Shown one piece after another: positions 11,997-21,780 of a DNA stretch of 38,924 bases. Position numbers and translations under genes: made by a program. Within the stretch, counting starts at the first letter, position 1; each line of letters opens with the position of its first letter. The stretch is from Gnetum montanum (taxonomy: Eukaryota; Streptophyta; Gnetopsida; Gnetales; Gnetaceae): assembly GCA_015680685.1 (NCBI GenBank), contig MNCI01016226.1, positions 137,966-176,889 of the forward strand, in the 5' to 3' direction. The notes beneath the pieces are model-generated. The model was not told the origin of the DNA. It saw only the letters and a list, made by a program, of their open reading frames with translations, and made no database searches.

Positions 11997-13816
11997 TTTT
12001 TAAGTTTTTGTTTTACATATTTTTTTTTGCAACATCGTTCATAATTTTTTAATTATTTGTATGTTTATTTATTTTGTTAAGTTTTTCACCTAATAAGTGC
12101 TCCTGGAGATGGTATGAACTGTATTCCTTTGATTGCTAATGTTTGGTTTTTACCTTTGAGTGATGATGTTGATACTTGGGTATGGTTCTTTTGATATAAC
12201 AAGCAATGAGTCCACATCATCTATGCATCCACAAAATTCTATGGTCTCTCTTTGCTTGGAACCGTATAGTCCCTTTCCTTCAATAATAAGAACTATCAAC
12301 GAATTGGTGACTGGGTATTTCTCAAACGAAGGAAGGACTCAAGGGCTAAAAAGGGTGTGACTTCAAGGGAACTTGATGCATTTGTGCTGGCCATTCTCTT
12401 AGGTGCTTGGATGTTTCCTTCTTGGGTTTTCCTTACCATTCTGATGTTGCCTCATTATCAGGAAGTTGAGCCAATAAAAATAATAAGTCTTTGCATGGTG
12501 TGGTTCTCATGCAAAAGAAAAAAAAGAAAAAAAGAAAAAAGAAAAAAAAAGTGGGAATTTAAAGCACACCCCTTAGACGAAATAATCATCTGGGTTACAA
12601 GCACTGGTTATGGAACTAAATAAACATGTTCCCTCTAACTAAAGCCCCTTCTCGCTTCCTACTTTCTCGTTTTTCGTTTCATCAGAATGGTAGTGACTTT
12701 TTGGGGGAAGCATTCTCGTTACTCCAAGTGGATGGATTGGCCAAATGTATTAGTGCAAAGTCATTGGATGTGGATTTGGAATGAGATCTACTAAGTCACA
12801 TTAACCATTAATACACAAGGGGCTGTACACCACCTTGTTCTTGAGATTCCATTTCATTCTCTTCATTCCATCCTTCTTTCTCCATTTTTCATCTCATTGT
12901 TGGTTATATCAATAGTCCATATTTTGGTTGATGCATTGTTTTCTTTTTGGTAAATTCTTGTGGTTAAGACTTTACCTCTTGCTTCCAAATGACATTTTTA
13001 GAGCCTACGGACTCTTTAAATGTGGGAATGTTAGGGCATTAAGGGCATGAGCCTACTTTGGGGAGGACCCACTGGCATTCCTATTTGGTGCATCAGTTAA
13101 TTTCTTTCCCTTAAACAATTTTTGCAACCAACATTTATTTTGTTCATTTCCATCCTTGACATCCATTTTTATTGGTGTTTTCGTTGTTTCTTTTTCTCCA
13201 TCTTTCTTATTCCTTATATTTTTCCATTCTATCGCTATTGGAGGTTCACTCTCATTCATGGGGGTCCTGGTCCAATTTTTTTAGATTTTCTCCTAACCCC
13301 TACACCTTTGGTAGTCACCAATATTATATCTCCAGAATTCGCATCACCCATATCACAACTCAACCAATGGACCTTACACTGAGGCAAGGTATCAACTACA
13401 TTGTGATTCATTTAACCCTTGCTAATATAAGATTGTGTTGTATGTGTAGATGACAATCATGCAACAATGGATTGGATCTAGAGGGAACACTTCGAATGGA
13501 CTAGTGTTGGAGCAGTTATGCAAGGAACAAGATTGATAACGTGCTTATGGATGGATAATGAAAAGTGCAATCTTGACATCGGTAGCAACAGACTTCTTCT
13601 TTTCTCTCTTCTCTCAGCTGCCAAATAAGGCTATATGTCAAATGTATTTAGTATTCACTCTTGTTTTCATGAATACTAATTTTGTCATGTATTGTAATGA
13701 TGATCCGTTCATATGTCACCCCATTCACCATTAGTATCATTCAAGTCAATAATCCCATACCTTCCCAATATTTTGTAAGGAACTCGAGGACAAGTTTTTA
13801 TTCAATCATGGGGGTA
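11997..13816 (+). other. 3' internal non-coding region of unit 2
   Basis: Aligns with 5861-7588. It is longer because it keeps about 178 bases (12734-12911) that unit 1 lacks. An A/G-only run lies at 12514-12551. The TCATGGGGG motif occurs near 11948 and 13257. No protein domain is recognised. Confidence 0.6.
13807..13816 (+). other. Polypurine tract, unit 2
   Basis: CATGGGGGTA immediately before LTR 3, identical to the tract before LTR 2. Confidence 0.7.
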
Positions 13817-14641
13817 TGATGAGCTGTGATATCGCGTACATGATATCGCATCCGTGATATCGTGTCCACCCCTGCGATATCGTGTACGTGATATCGTAGC
13901 CCACCGAAACATTTATAAATAAGAGGTGTATTTCCTTGTTTTAGTCATCTAGAGTTAGTCCCTTAGCCAAACTATAGCAGTTTTATCATTCCAAAGTTAG
14001 AATAATTTCCATGTGCCCACAGTAGGAGTCTCAAAGTGAACAGATCTTTATTCGAGCAAATTGTACCTGAGCACACAGTTGTGTACGAAAATAAAGATGA
14101 ACTTTCTGATAAACCTTGCAGCATATGGACTAAGCTAAATAGGATTTAATTATTATTAAATGTTTAAATGCTTTCCTAGATAATTAATCTCTCTCAACCC
14201 TTGACTCTCCTAGTTAAGTGCATTCAGTACGACCACTTTGAGCATGTGTGTAACGCTTGGTAACCTAGTAACAAGTAGCGTTTTGTAATCCTAGTAGCGT
14301 TGCACTAGTTCAGGGTGTGTGCAGCAAGTGGAAATGAATACTTATGCTAGGATAATTAAAACTTAGTTAGTGAATAGTTAATGAAAATTAGTTATTTAGT
14401 TCTCTTCACCTTTCCCTACTAGCATAGGCATTAACAAGATAAAAGTTATAAAAATCACATACCTCAAACTTACTTAACCATACAACCGTGACAATACAAG
14501 TAAGTTTGGGAGGACAATGATTGATTAATCTTAAGTGTTCCATTAAGGCACGTAAGCACTTAGTCCTTGGAATTTGACCGGATCGCATGTGAGACGCTTG
14601 TATTCGTATGGTTGAGTGTAGGGGTACCTTGCCACTCATCA
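13817..14641 (+). repeat. LTR 3 (825 bp)
   Basis: TGATGAG to CTCATCA, same length as LTR 1. The palindrome cluster at 13824-13901 is best kept here: five GATATC sites, most in a CGATATCG or TGATATCG setting. TATA-like sequence at 13914-13921. Confidence 0.93.
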
Positions 14642-14646
14642 TAAAT
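14642..14646. repeat. Target site duplication TAAAT, right copy
   Basis: Follows CTCATCA directly and equals 1468-1472. The interrupted reverse transcriptase resumes right after it. Confidence 0.9.
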
Positions 14647-15290
14647 GAATAGTGTGTGTTGATTATAGGAAACTAAATAAGATTACCAAAAAGGATCATT
14701 TTCATCTACCTTACATAGACCAAATATTAGAGAGGTTGGAAAGAAATGAATACTATTGTTTTTGGATGGATTTAGTGGCTATAATTAAGTAGCCATTACC
14801 CTAGAATACCAACACAAAACAATCTTCACTTGTCCATATGATACCTTTGCCTATCAAAGAATGCCTTTTAATCTTTTTAATGCACTTGTTATCTTCCAAA
14901 GGGCTATGATATCTATTTTATATGATATGTTAGAAAAATATGTTGAAGTATTTTTGAATGATATTTCATTGTATGGAGACACTTATGGATAAATGTTAGA
15001 ACAATTAGAATATGTCTTGCATAGCTATATAGAAAAGGACTTAAAATTGAGTTGTGAAAAAAATCATTTAATGGTAACAAGTAGCATAGTTTTAGGACAT
15101 GTATTCACTAAAGAAGGAATTAAAATGGATGTTGAAACACTTAAGGTTGTTTTCACCCTCCTAGTCCTAACCAATTTAAAAACACTTAGATCCCTCTTAG
15201 GTCATGTTGGGTGCTATAGGAGGTTTATAAAATATTTTTCAAAACTTGCCAAACCTCTTTATAAACTTTTAGAAAAATAGGTTCCCTTCA
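14642..15290 (+). pseudogene. Outer Ty3/gypsy element: reverse transcriptase, continuation (broken)
   Basis: The peptide CVDYRKLNKITKKDHFHLPY is read at 14659-14718 and belongs to the fingers/palm part of Ty3/gypsy reverse transcriptase, directly downstream in the protein from the segment that ends at 1465. A one-base shift occurs near 14760, after which one frame runs to 15280 with two stops. The catalytic box reads FLNDI at about 14951-14965 where FLDDI or FADDI is usual, so the first of the two metal-binding Asp residues is Asn. The end, LRSLLGHVGCYRRFI, is the typical thumb/connection sequence. The enzyme would have copied the element's RNA into DNA; this copy cannot. It was whole before the 1473-14641 insertion, apart from decay. 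Confidence 0.88.
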
Positions 15291-15750
15291 CATGGACTAG
15301 TGATATAGAACTTAAGAAATGGGTAGAATTAGTCCTAGTGCTTTATTCACCTAATTGAAAATTTCCTTTTGACTTAATGTGTGATGCTAGTGACATGATA
15401 GTCAAAGTAGTTTTCGATCAATACATAGAAAATAAACCTAGAGTAATTTACTATGTTTCCAAAAGCTTAGATTAGGCTCAAGTAAATTGCAAAACTATGG
15501 AATGGAACTCTTAGCAATCATGTATGCCTTAGAAAAATTTAGGCATTACATAATAGGTTATAAAACTAGGGTATACACTGATCATTCAACCATCAAGTTC
15601 CTAGCTAATAAAAAAAAATAGAAAATGATAGGATTATGAGGTGAAGTTTTCTACTTCAAGAATTTGGTTTTGAAATTCTAGATAAAAAGGGTAGGGATAA
15701 TGTTGTTGTAGAAAACTTTTTTAGACTAGAAACATTATAGGAAAATAGGA
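15291..15750 (+). pseudogene. Outer Ty3/gypsy element: RNase H (broken)
   Basis: Peptides LMCDASDMIVKVVF, YYVSKSLD and YTDHSTIKFL are the RNase H landmarks of Ty3/gypsy elements (first Asp in CDAS, last Asp in TDH). The frame contains stops and at least one shift near 15500. RNase H removes the RNA strand after first-strand synthesis. It follows reverse transcriptase and precedes integrase, as usual for this superfamily. Confidence 0.8.
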
Positions 15751-15899
15751 CAAAAGGGTTGTTTAGTGATAGATTCCTTGATGAACAATTCTTTCTAGTT
15801 AAAAAGGATCAATGGTTTGCCAATGTAGCCAACTATCTAGCCATAATGAAAACCCCCACTCAATGGATTTAAGAATAAAAAAAGTCTTTTCTAAGAATC

Positions 15900-17210
15900 A
15901 CATCAGGGTACATTTGGAGTGAACCCCATCTCTATCACATATGTAAGAATGAAGTAGCTAGAAGATATGTTGTGGACAAGGAACAACAAAAAATCTTTTG
16001 TATGTGTCATGATGACGTTGAGGTTGGACATTTTGATAGCCATAGAACAACTATAAAAATTTTACAAAGTCATTTTATTGGTCGACTATATTTAAGGATG
16101 CTCACATGTATGTCCAGGTATGTGATAAGTGCCAATACTTAGGGGCAATGTCAAAATGATAAGAAATGTTATTGAACTCCATTTTAATAATAGAACTCTT
16201 TAATGTTTGGAGAATAACCTTTTTAGGATCATTTTCCTTTTTGAATATCGATCAATACATCCTTGTGTGTATAGATTATATCACTAAACAGGTTGAGGCT
16301 AAGGTAACCTCAAAAGATGAGGTCATGATAGCTATATCTTTTCTAAGGAAACATATTTTAATATGATTTAGAACTCCATGGGCACTTATTAGTGATTAGG
16401 ACACTTACTTCGTAAATAAGATAATGGAATTTTCTTTTAAAATTATGGAATTCAACACAAGATAGCAACTACCTACCATCCTCAAACTAATGGACAAGTT
16501 GAAAATGTTAATTAGATCATCCTATAAATTTTAACCAAAACTATTTATACTAAGAAGAAAGATTGAACTAAAAAACTACACGATGTACTTTGAACCTATA
16601 GGATTACTTATAAACTAAACTTAGGATATTCATCCTATCAATTGGTCTATGGTAAATAATGTATTTTTTCTATAGAAGTAAAATACTAATATTTAAGATT
16701 AGCAAACCAATTATGTTTTGATGAAGAAAGTAATCAAAACCTTAGGATGATCCAAATTTATTAACTTGATGAATTACACATGTATGTGCTTAATGAAAAA
16801 AGCATAATCAAGTAATAAATAAAGCTTATGCATGATAAGAATATCCTTAATAAGAAATTTTCAGAAGGAGATAAAGTCTTGCTTTACAAAATGTAACTAC
16901 ACAAATTTCTAGGAAAATTGATAACTTTATGGGAAGATTCATATCTAGTGTTACAACCCCATACTAATGACAATGTCCTAATTGCTCCCATTCAAGACCT
17001 ATCTAACTCTTTCTTAGTTAATGGCCAAAGACTTGAACATTATCATCAACATCAAATAGAAGATTTAGGGGAGGATGAGTTAGTAAAATTAAAAGATGCC
17101 AATTACCCAATAGAAGCAACCAATAATGAGGTTGGACAATTAGAATCCAAAATGGTAGAAATTAATTCTAGTTTAGGTAATCAAATACCCTATTTAGCAA
17201 TTTAAAAGAT
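15900..17210 (+). pseudogene. Outer Ty3/gypsy element: integrase and C-terminal tail (broken)
   Basis: The zinc-binding region appears around 15960-16140 (CHDDVEVGHFDSHRTT, then CMSRY). The catalytic core follows at 16166-16540: ILVCIDYITKQVEAK (first Asp region), ISD before a TAG, and HPQTNGQVENVN read in a shifted frame at about 16476-16515. A C-terminal stretch at 16918-17205 includes SFLVNGQRLEHYHQHQ, which resembles the FKVNGQRLKHY motif at the end of Athila/Tat integrases, and shows no chromodomain. This supports Athila/Tat over a chromovirus. Many stops and at least two shifts. No 3' LTR is recognised in 17211-17600. Confidence 0.8.
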
Positions 17211-18109
17211 AACCATAAAGTCTACAAATTTTACCTTGAAAAATGTAGAGGGTAGTTGAAATTCTATTATAGGACTATAAAGAATTCGGTAGCATCATGT
17301 CTAGATTGTAAGGGAGAAGGAAAACTCCCTATACTTTGCAATAAGTACATTAAAACCCAAAATCCATCTAAGAGTGAATATTAAGATGATAAAAAATTAA
17401 AATTTATTATGCTATTATACTAGTTGACATAATAAATCTTAATGTTTCTTAAAAGATAACATTCCTTTGGTTAGAAGTTCTATAGTTAACCAAGTAAACT
17501 AAGTATAGGTCAATGTTCATTATTGTAAGGTTTATATTAGTTACTTTGGATAGTCAATGTAGAGAAAGGAGTGTATTATATTTTGTCTAAGATTTAAGAT
17601 AGTAAAAGAATTGTTGGCACATTTTTGTCATTTCATGGAGCAGTGATGGCCATGCATAAGAAAAATTTGGTTCATAATTTTATTCCAAAAATTTAAGAAA
17701 GGAGGATTAACCGGGGAGAGCGCAGAAGATGGGTACCTCATCAAAATAATATTCCTAATTACAGTTGGACAATATTGTAGCTGTGTAAGTTACTATGCCT
17801 GTTGAACTAACTCTGCTACAGTCACAGAAACCTTGAAATCTAAGTATTCTAAAAGCCACGCCAACTAAGGTTGCCAAGCTGTCAGAAAAATATTGGCACT
17901 TTTCTCTATTTTTTTTTTTGTGATTTTTTTCACCATGGTGGGTCAGACGAAAGGTTTCCAGAGCTCCACGAATCAAATCAGTCATGAGGGAATTAGCTTG
18001 CTCCAGGGTAATCTGTTCCCTCCATTGCTTTTTATGCAATTCAAGTTATTGTTGTTGTCGGAGATTAGCTCAGATTTTGCGGGTTTGGCTAATTGCTTGG
18101 TGAGAAAAC
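17211..18109. other. No recognised gene; remnants between retroelement and Rab copy
   Basis: 17211-17600 is AT-rich and could include the 3' LTR of the outer element, but no partner copy is in the window. 17611-17700 is the inverted counterpart of 200-292 (shared TTGTTGGCACATTTTT and later GGAGGATTA). 17755-18039 is open on the minus strand (contains EQITLEQANSLMTDLIRGAL), which looks protein-like, but I cannot place it. It may also be the upstream region of the Rab copy. Confidence 0.35.
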
Positions 18110-18760
18110 ATGATGGAGAGCCCTAGGCAAGAGTCTTATGACTGTTTGTTCAAACTTCGTTCTTGTTGGAGACTCTGCTGTTGGAATATCAGTCGTATGA
18201 CAAGATTTACTCGCAATGAATTCGACCTGCAATCCAAGTCCACTATCGGAGTGGAGTTTTCAACCAAGCAAATTCAGTTTCTGGCTCACAAAATCAGAGC
18301 TCAGATATGGGATACGGTAGGCCAAGAGAGGTACAGAGCAATTACAAGTGCTTTTTATAGAGATGCCTTAGGGGCATTGTTGGTATACGATATCACAAAA
18401 AGTGGCAGCTTCAAGAATCTGCAACGATGGCTCAAAGAAATGAGAGATAATGCAGATCCACACATGGTGAGCTCGATGGTTGGAAACAAACTTGATTTGG
18501 GTCATCGTAGAGCTGGTTCAACCGAAGAAGCATATGCATTTGCTGAAAACGAAGGTCTTTCTTACATCGAAACTTCTGCACTTGACACTACGAATGTGAA
18601 AGAAGCTTTCCAGACAGTTTTAATGGAGATATATAAATTCATGAGAACGAAAACAGTTGTACATGAGGAAGCCAACAACACTGGTGTGCCTAAGAAATGT
18701 ATCACAATTGATGTGAGTGCTCATGAGCCTGCAGAGAAGCAGGCAAGATGCTGTGTCTAG
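18110..18760 (+). pseudogene. RabA/Rab11-type small GTPase copy, intronless, P-loop scrambled
   Basis: 216 codons closely resemble plant RabA (Rab11-like) GTPases, which switch membrane traffic at the trans-Golgi and cell plate. Visible: STIGVEF (switch I), WDTVGQE at residues 67-73 (usual WDTAGQE; switch II), NKLD at 126-129 (guanine specificity), ETSALD at 154-159, and a terminal CCV with the double Cys used for prenylation. The P-loop is missing from the frame: residues 16-31 read LRSCWRLCCWNISRMT. Read one base over, 18168-18191 gives GDSAVGIS, so an insertion before and a deletion after shifted just this piece, and the shifted piece also has Ile for the essential Lys. Such a protein could not bind GTP normally. 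Plant RabA genes usually have an intron; none is seen, so a processed copy is likely. ATG at 18110 or 18113. Confidence 0.85.
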
Positions 18761-18847
18761 TCAGATACAGATTTGTTAATGTTCCATGTCCTGCATGACA
18801 TCACAGTTAACAAAGAAATAGAGCCATTGTAATCTATGGTAATCTAA

Positions 18848-18900
18848 CAGAAGAAGAATTACAGGCGCCCATTACCAGAAGAAGAATTACAGGCGCCCAT
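18848..18900. repeat. 25 bp direct duplication
   Basis: CAGAAGAAGAATTACAGGCGCCCAT occurs at 18848-18872 and identically at 18876-18900, separated by TAC. It lies just downstream of the Rab copy. Confidence 0.9.
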
Positions 18901-19231
18901 ACGCACTTAAATTTTATTCCACTTGTCTGCAATTCACGGAGAGGTTATCTAGCGAACAGCAAACCAAGTAGTGGTGACGCAGGATGTAAAAGTGGCCATC
19001 AACTGTTTGATGATTATCAAAACTGTTCCATCGTTTGGTAGTTACAAAATGAGTGGCATTGGTCGTGAAAAATGACACATACAGCCTTTCTAACGACCTC
19101 AACGGCAACATTCTGGTCTGGTTTGGATGGGATGGCTTTCCTTCCTGTAATAGCTTGATGGAGTATAACGGAGAAGCAATGCCAACACTCAAGAAACTGA
19201 TCATCAAGCTGGTCAAGCCATGGCCATATTT

Positions 19232-19267
19232 GTAGTCCCATTTGTAGTCCTAGTTGTAGTCCTAGTT
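19232..19267. repeat. 12 bp tandem repeat, three copies
   Basis: GTAGTCCCATTT followed by two copies of GTAGTCCTAGTT. It abuts the 29 bp duplication. Confidence 0.85.
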
Positions 19268-19325
19268 GCAGAGGTTATATGCATTTCCTGCTATACGCAG
19301 AGATTATATGCGTTTCCTGCTATAC
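19268..19325. repeat. 29 bp tandem duplication
   Basis: 19268-19296 and 19297-19325 both read GCAGA, one variable base, TTATATGC, one variable base, TTTCCTGCTATAC. Only two differences. Confidence 0.88.
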
Positions 19326-20008
19326 TTCGAAGATCTGCGATTCTGGATAAATTTTTACGAACTGTTTGCGTTGGATTCGGGAGCGCATACAGAAACGCAT
19401 TAAATCGGCAATGGGTACGTATTTCATAATTTCCAATGAATTTTTATATGGATCTATACATAACTTCATTTCATTGTTAAGTGGGCAGCGCTAATCAAGA
19501 TTCATGCATCCGCACGACAGATCACAAAAAACAAGAAAGTACGAATAAATAAACAAACACACGGAAATCACGAAGGGGCTACTTTGGTAACCCAAGGCCG
19601 AAGGGCCAAGTTTGGTCATATACGGAAATCAAGTTTGGGACGGGGCGTACGAGCAAAACAGTGCATTTGCATGGATTGGCCTTTGGAACCGTCAAGGGTT
19701 CCACCATGACTCACACATATACGCGTGTTTATTGGTCATTGCTGGTTTTTGCTCTTTTCTCAAATCTCTGCTGGAAAAACAAAAAGCATAACGGGATCAT
19801 CATGGGTCATGTCATGAGTCATGAACTCGATGATGGATGGATGCTTGTTCAACTTGTTTTTAAAATCTGTTTCCTTATGAGCCAACGAAGCCCACCAGCA
19901 CATGGCCAATGGCCATATGCAAACTCATGGCACTCTGTTTTTTACTTTCCCCTTCATCCTGATTAGTGCCAATTTTGTAAGTGAGGTGAGTTACTGGGCT
20001 GTGTGCCT

Positions 20009-20620
20009 GGTGTAGTTAAGTTGTATTTTCTTGTAATGTTGTCATTTCCAACATGGCCCTATGGTGGTGCTACTAACAGGTCATTGTTGAATAGAAGTAT
20101 TAGCAGAAGTGGTGTAGTTAAGTTGTATTTTCTTGTAATGTTGTCATTTCCAACATGGCCCTATGGTGGTGCTACTAACAGGTCATTGTTGAATAGAAGT
20201 ATTAGCAGAAGTGGTGTAGTTAAGTTGTATTTTCTTGTAATGTTGTCATTTCCAACATGGCCCTATGGTGGTGCTACTAACAGGTCATTGTTGAATAGAA
20301 GTATTAGCAGAAGTGGTGTAGTTAAGTTGTATTTTCTTGTAATGTTGTCATTTCCAACATGGCCCTATGGTGGTGCTACTAACAGGTCATTGTTGAATAG
20401 AAGTATTAGCAGAAGTGGTGTAGTTAAGTTGTATTTTCTTGTAATGTTGTCATTTCCAACATGGCCCTATGGTGGTGCTACTAACAGGTCATTGTTGAAT
20501 AGAAGTATTAGCAGAAGTGGTGTAGTTAAGTTGTATTTTCTTGTAATGTTGTCATTTCCAACATGGCCCTATGGTGGTGCTACTAACAGGTCATTGTTGA
20601 ATAGAAGTATTAGCAGAAGT
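20009..20620 (+). repeat. 102 bp minisatellite, six identical copies
   Basis: Units start at 20009, 20111, 20213, 20315, 20417 and 20519, each beginning GGTGTAGTTAAGTTG and ending TTAGCAGAAGT. I see no difference between copies. Because 102 is a multiple of three, one frame stays open through all copies (34-residue repeat containing FPTWPYGGATNRS), giving an open stretch at 20003-20632. The other five frames contain stops. Lack of divergence means recent expansion, or an assembly effect. I do not consider it a protein gene: there is no flanking coding sequence. Confidence 0.95.
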
Positions 20621-20640
20621 GGTTTGTTATAAATTTGGTT

Positions 20641-20661
20641 GAGGCTTGAGGCTTGAGGCTT
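20641..20661. repeat. 7 bp tandem repeat, three copies
   Basis: GAGGCTT three times in a row, twenty bases after the 102 bp array. Confidence 0.85.
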
Positions 20662-21780
20662 AATTTCATTCTTGGAAAGATTGGATTGAGTAACAAAAGG
20701 GTTTTATTTTATTGCTGTCGTTTTGGTTGTTGTAGAAATTATATGTTTGGCTGGATTATGCCTCTTGAGGAAGAAAATGGATTGGATGCCCTCTATACCT
20801 TTACAAATTTTCTTGCTTCAAGTTTAAGGGTGATATTGCAATCTTTTGTGCAATTTTTAAGCATTAACAATATTTTGGATTTACATTGTACTTGTTAGAT
20901 ATTCTACAATGTTTTTTTATGATATATGAGATTTAATTTTTTAAAAAAACTAATATATTTAAATTTTCTCTATCATGTCCCTGGCTACAAATCCATCCCC
21001 ACTTTTTCTTGAGGCACACGTACCCAATTACCTGTCCCCACTTTCTTTTGAGGTACACATACCCAAACACATTCAAAATCAAGAATCCTCAATTCCTTGC
21101 TTCCAATTCTTTTGATGCATAGATTTCCTGCCATCTTTATTTGCTGCCCATACTGAACCTTTTGTTTCATCAAAATCACCAAGTTAACCTTTCCATGCAT
21201 AGCCTGCTTCTGCAAAAGTCTCATGGAGACACGGATACTTCAAAAATCAACATAGGACGTGCTTGAGCCAGTGATTAATGTGTGCCATGAAACAGCTTCT
21301 CTCAAATGGGTTTTGCTGATTGCAGGATGCACGGAGCAACATTCACAACCGTTCATACGTAGCAGGCATGGGGTGTCCTCTTCTGAGAAAACAAAGCAAG
21401 CAATGTAACAGAGTGGCATCATGGAAATTTAATTTGGAATGATGTGCCACTGCACTGGCGATGAAGGCAGAAATGGAGTCTTGCAAAAGTGGTTGCTGTT
21501 TCCTGGAAACGTATTGCAATCACAGTACATTGTGGTCATTGTGGTCGTTGTTGGCAGATGGGATGGCCACGTTCATCCTTTGCGCTTATTAATTTCACCG
21601 ACGCATAGTCAATTGCCTTATCATTATTTTACATTATATGCATTCGTACCAAGGTTTTGGTATTGTATTGTAATAATATAATTGTTACATGTAAGAATAG
21701 AAATCATAATCATAATAATGGTTATAAAATTTGGTGAAAGAAATATAAATTAAAGGTAACATTTTTTTCCTTTTTTTTAC
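20662..21780. other. No recognised gene
   Basis: Short open stretches at 20653-20898 (plus), 20985-21224 (minus) and 21240-21422 (minus) have no recognisable domain. A 32 bp direct repeat lies within the second (next entry). Composition is mixed, turning AT-rich after 21640. Confidence 0.4.
20996..21066. repeat. 32 bp imperfect direct repeat
   Basis: 20996-21027 and 21035-21066 both read TCCCCACTTT then TTGAGG, ACAC and ACCCAA with about four differences, separated by seven bases. Confidence 0.75.

Larger units (their letters stand above)
1473..14641 (+). mobile_element. Tandem non-autonomous LTR retrotransposon (LTR-internal-LTR-internal-LTR), nested
   Basis: Three LTRs at 1473-2297, 7589-8366 and 13817-14641 all begin TGATGAG and end CTCATCA (7 bp perfect inverted ends). 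They enclose two internal regions of about 5.3 and 5.45 kb that align along their whole length. Each internal region starts with a tRNA-Asp-like primer site and ends with a CATGGGGGTA purine tract, so both are complete units sharing the middle LTR. The outer ends carry the TAAAT duplication, and the sequence beyond them is the two halves of one reverse transcriptase gene. Each unit encodes gag and an aspartic protease only. I see no reverse transcriptase, RNase H or integrase in either, so movement would need enzymes from another element. The tandem form most simply arose by unequal recombination between LTRs after insertion; direct integration of a tandem cDNA is another route. Confidence 0.92.
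18901..20008. other. No recognised gene; lower-copy sequence with short duplications
   Basis: Less AT-rich than its surroundings. Short open stretches occur on both strands (18914-19216 minus, 19661-19966 plus), but none shows a domain, conserved motif or partner. Overlapping open frames on both strands at 18914-19241 argue against choosing one. Two tandem duplications are listed separately. Confidence 0.4.

Noticed and set aside
17755-18039. Minus-strand open stretch (EQITLEQANSLMTDLIRG) as a gene
   Set aside because: It looks protein-like, but has no recognised domain, no start or splice context, and overlaps a plus-strand open frame upstream of the Rab copy.
19661-19966. 101-codon plus-strand open frame
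   Set aside because: No domain, no homologous copy in the window and no gene context; it could be chance in a less AT-rich stretch.
20003-20632. 209-codon open frame over the 102 bp array as a repeat protein
   Set aside because: It is open only because the unit is divisible by three and has no stop in that frame; there is no flanking coding sequence or recognised motif.
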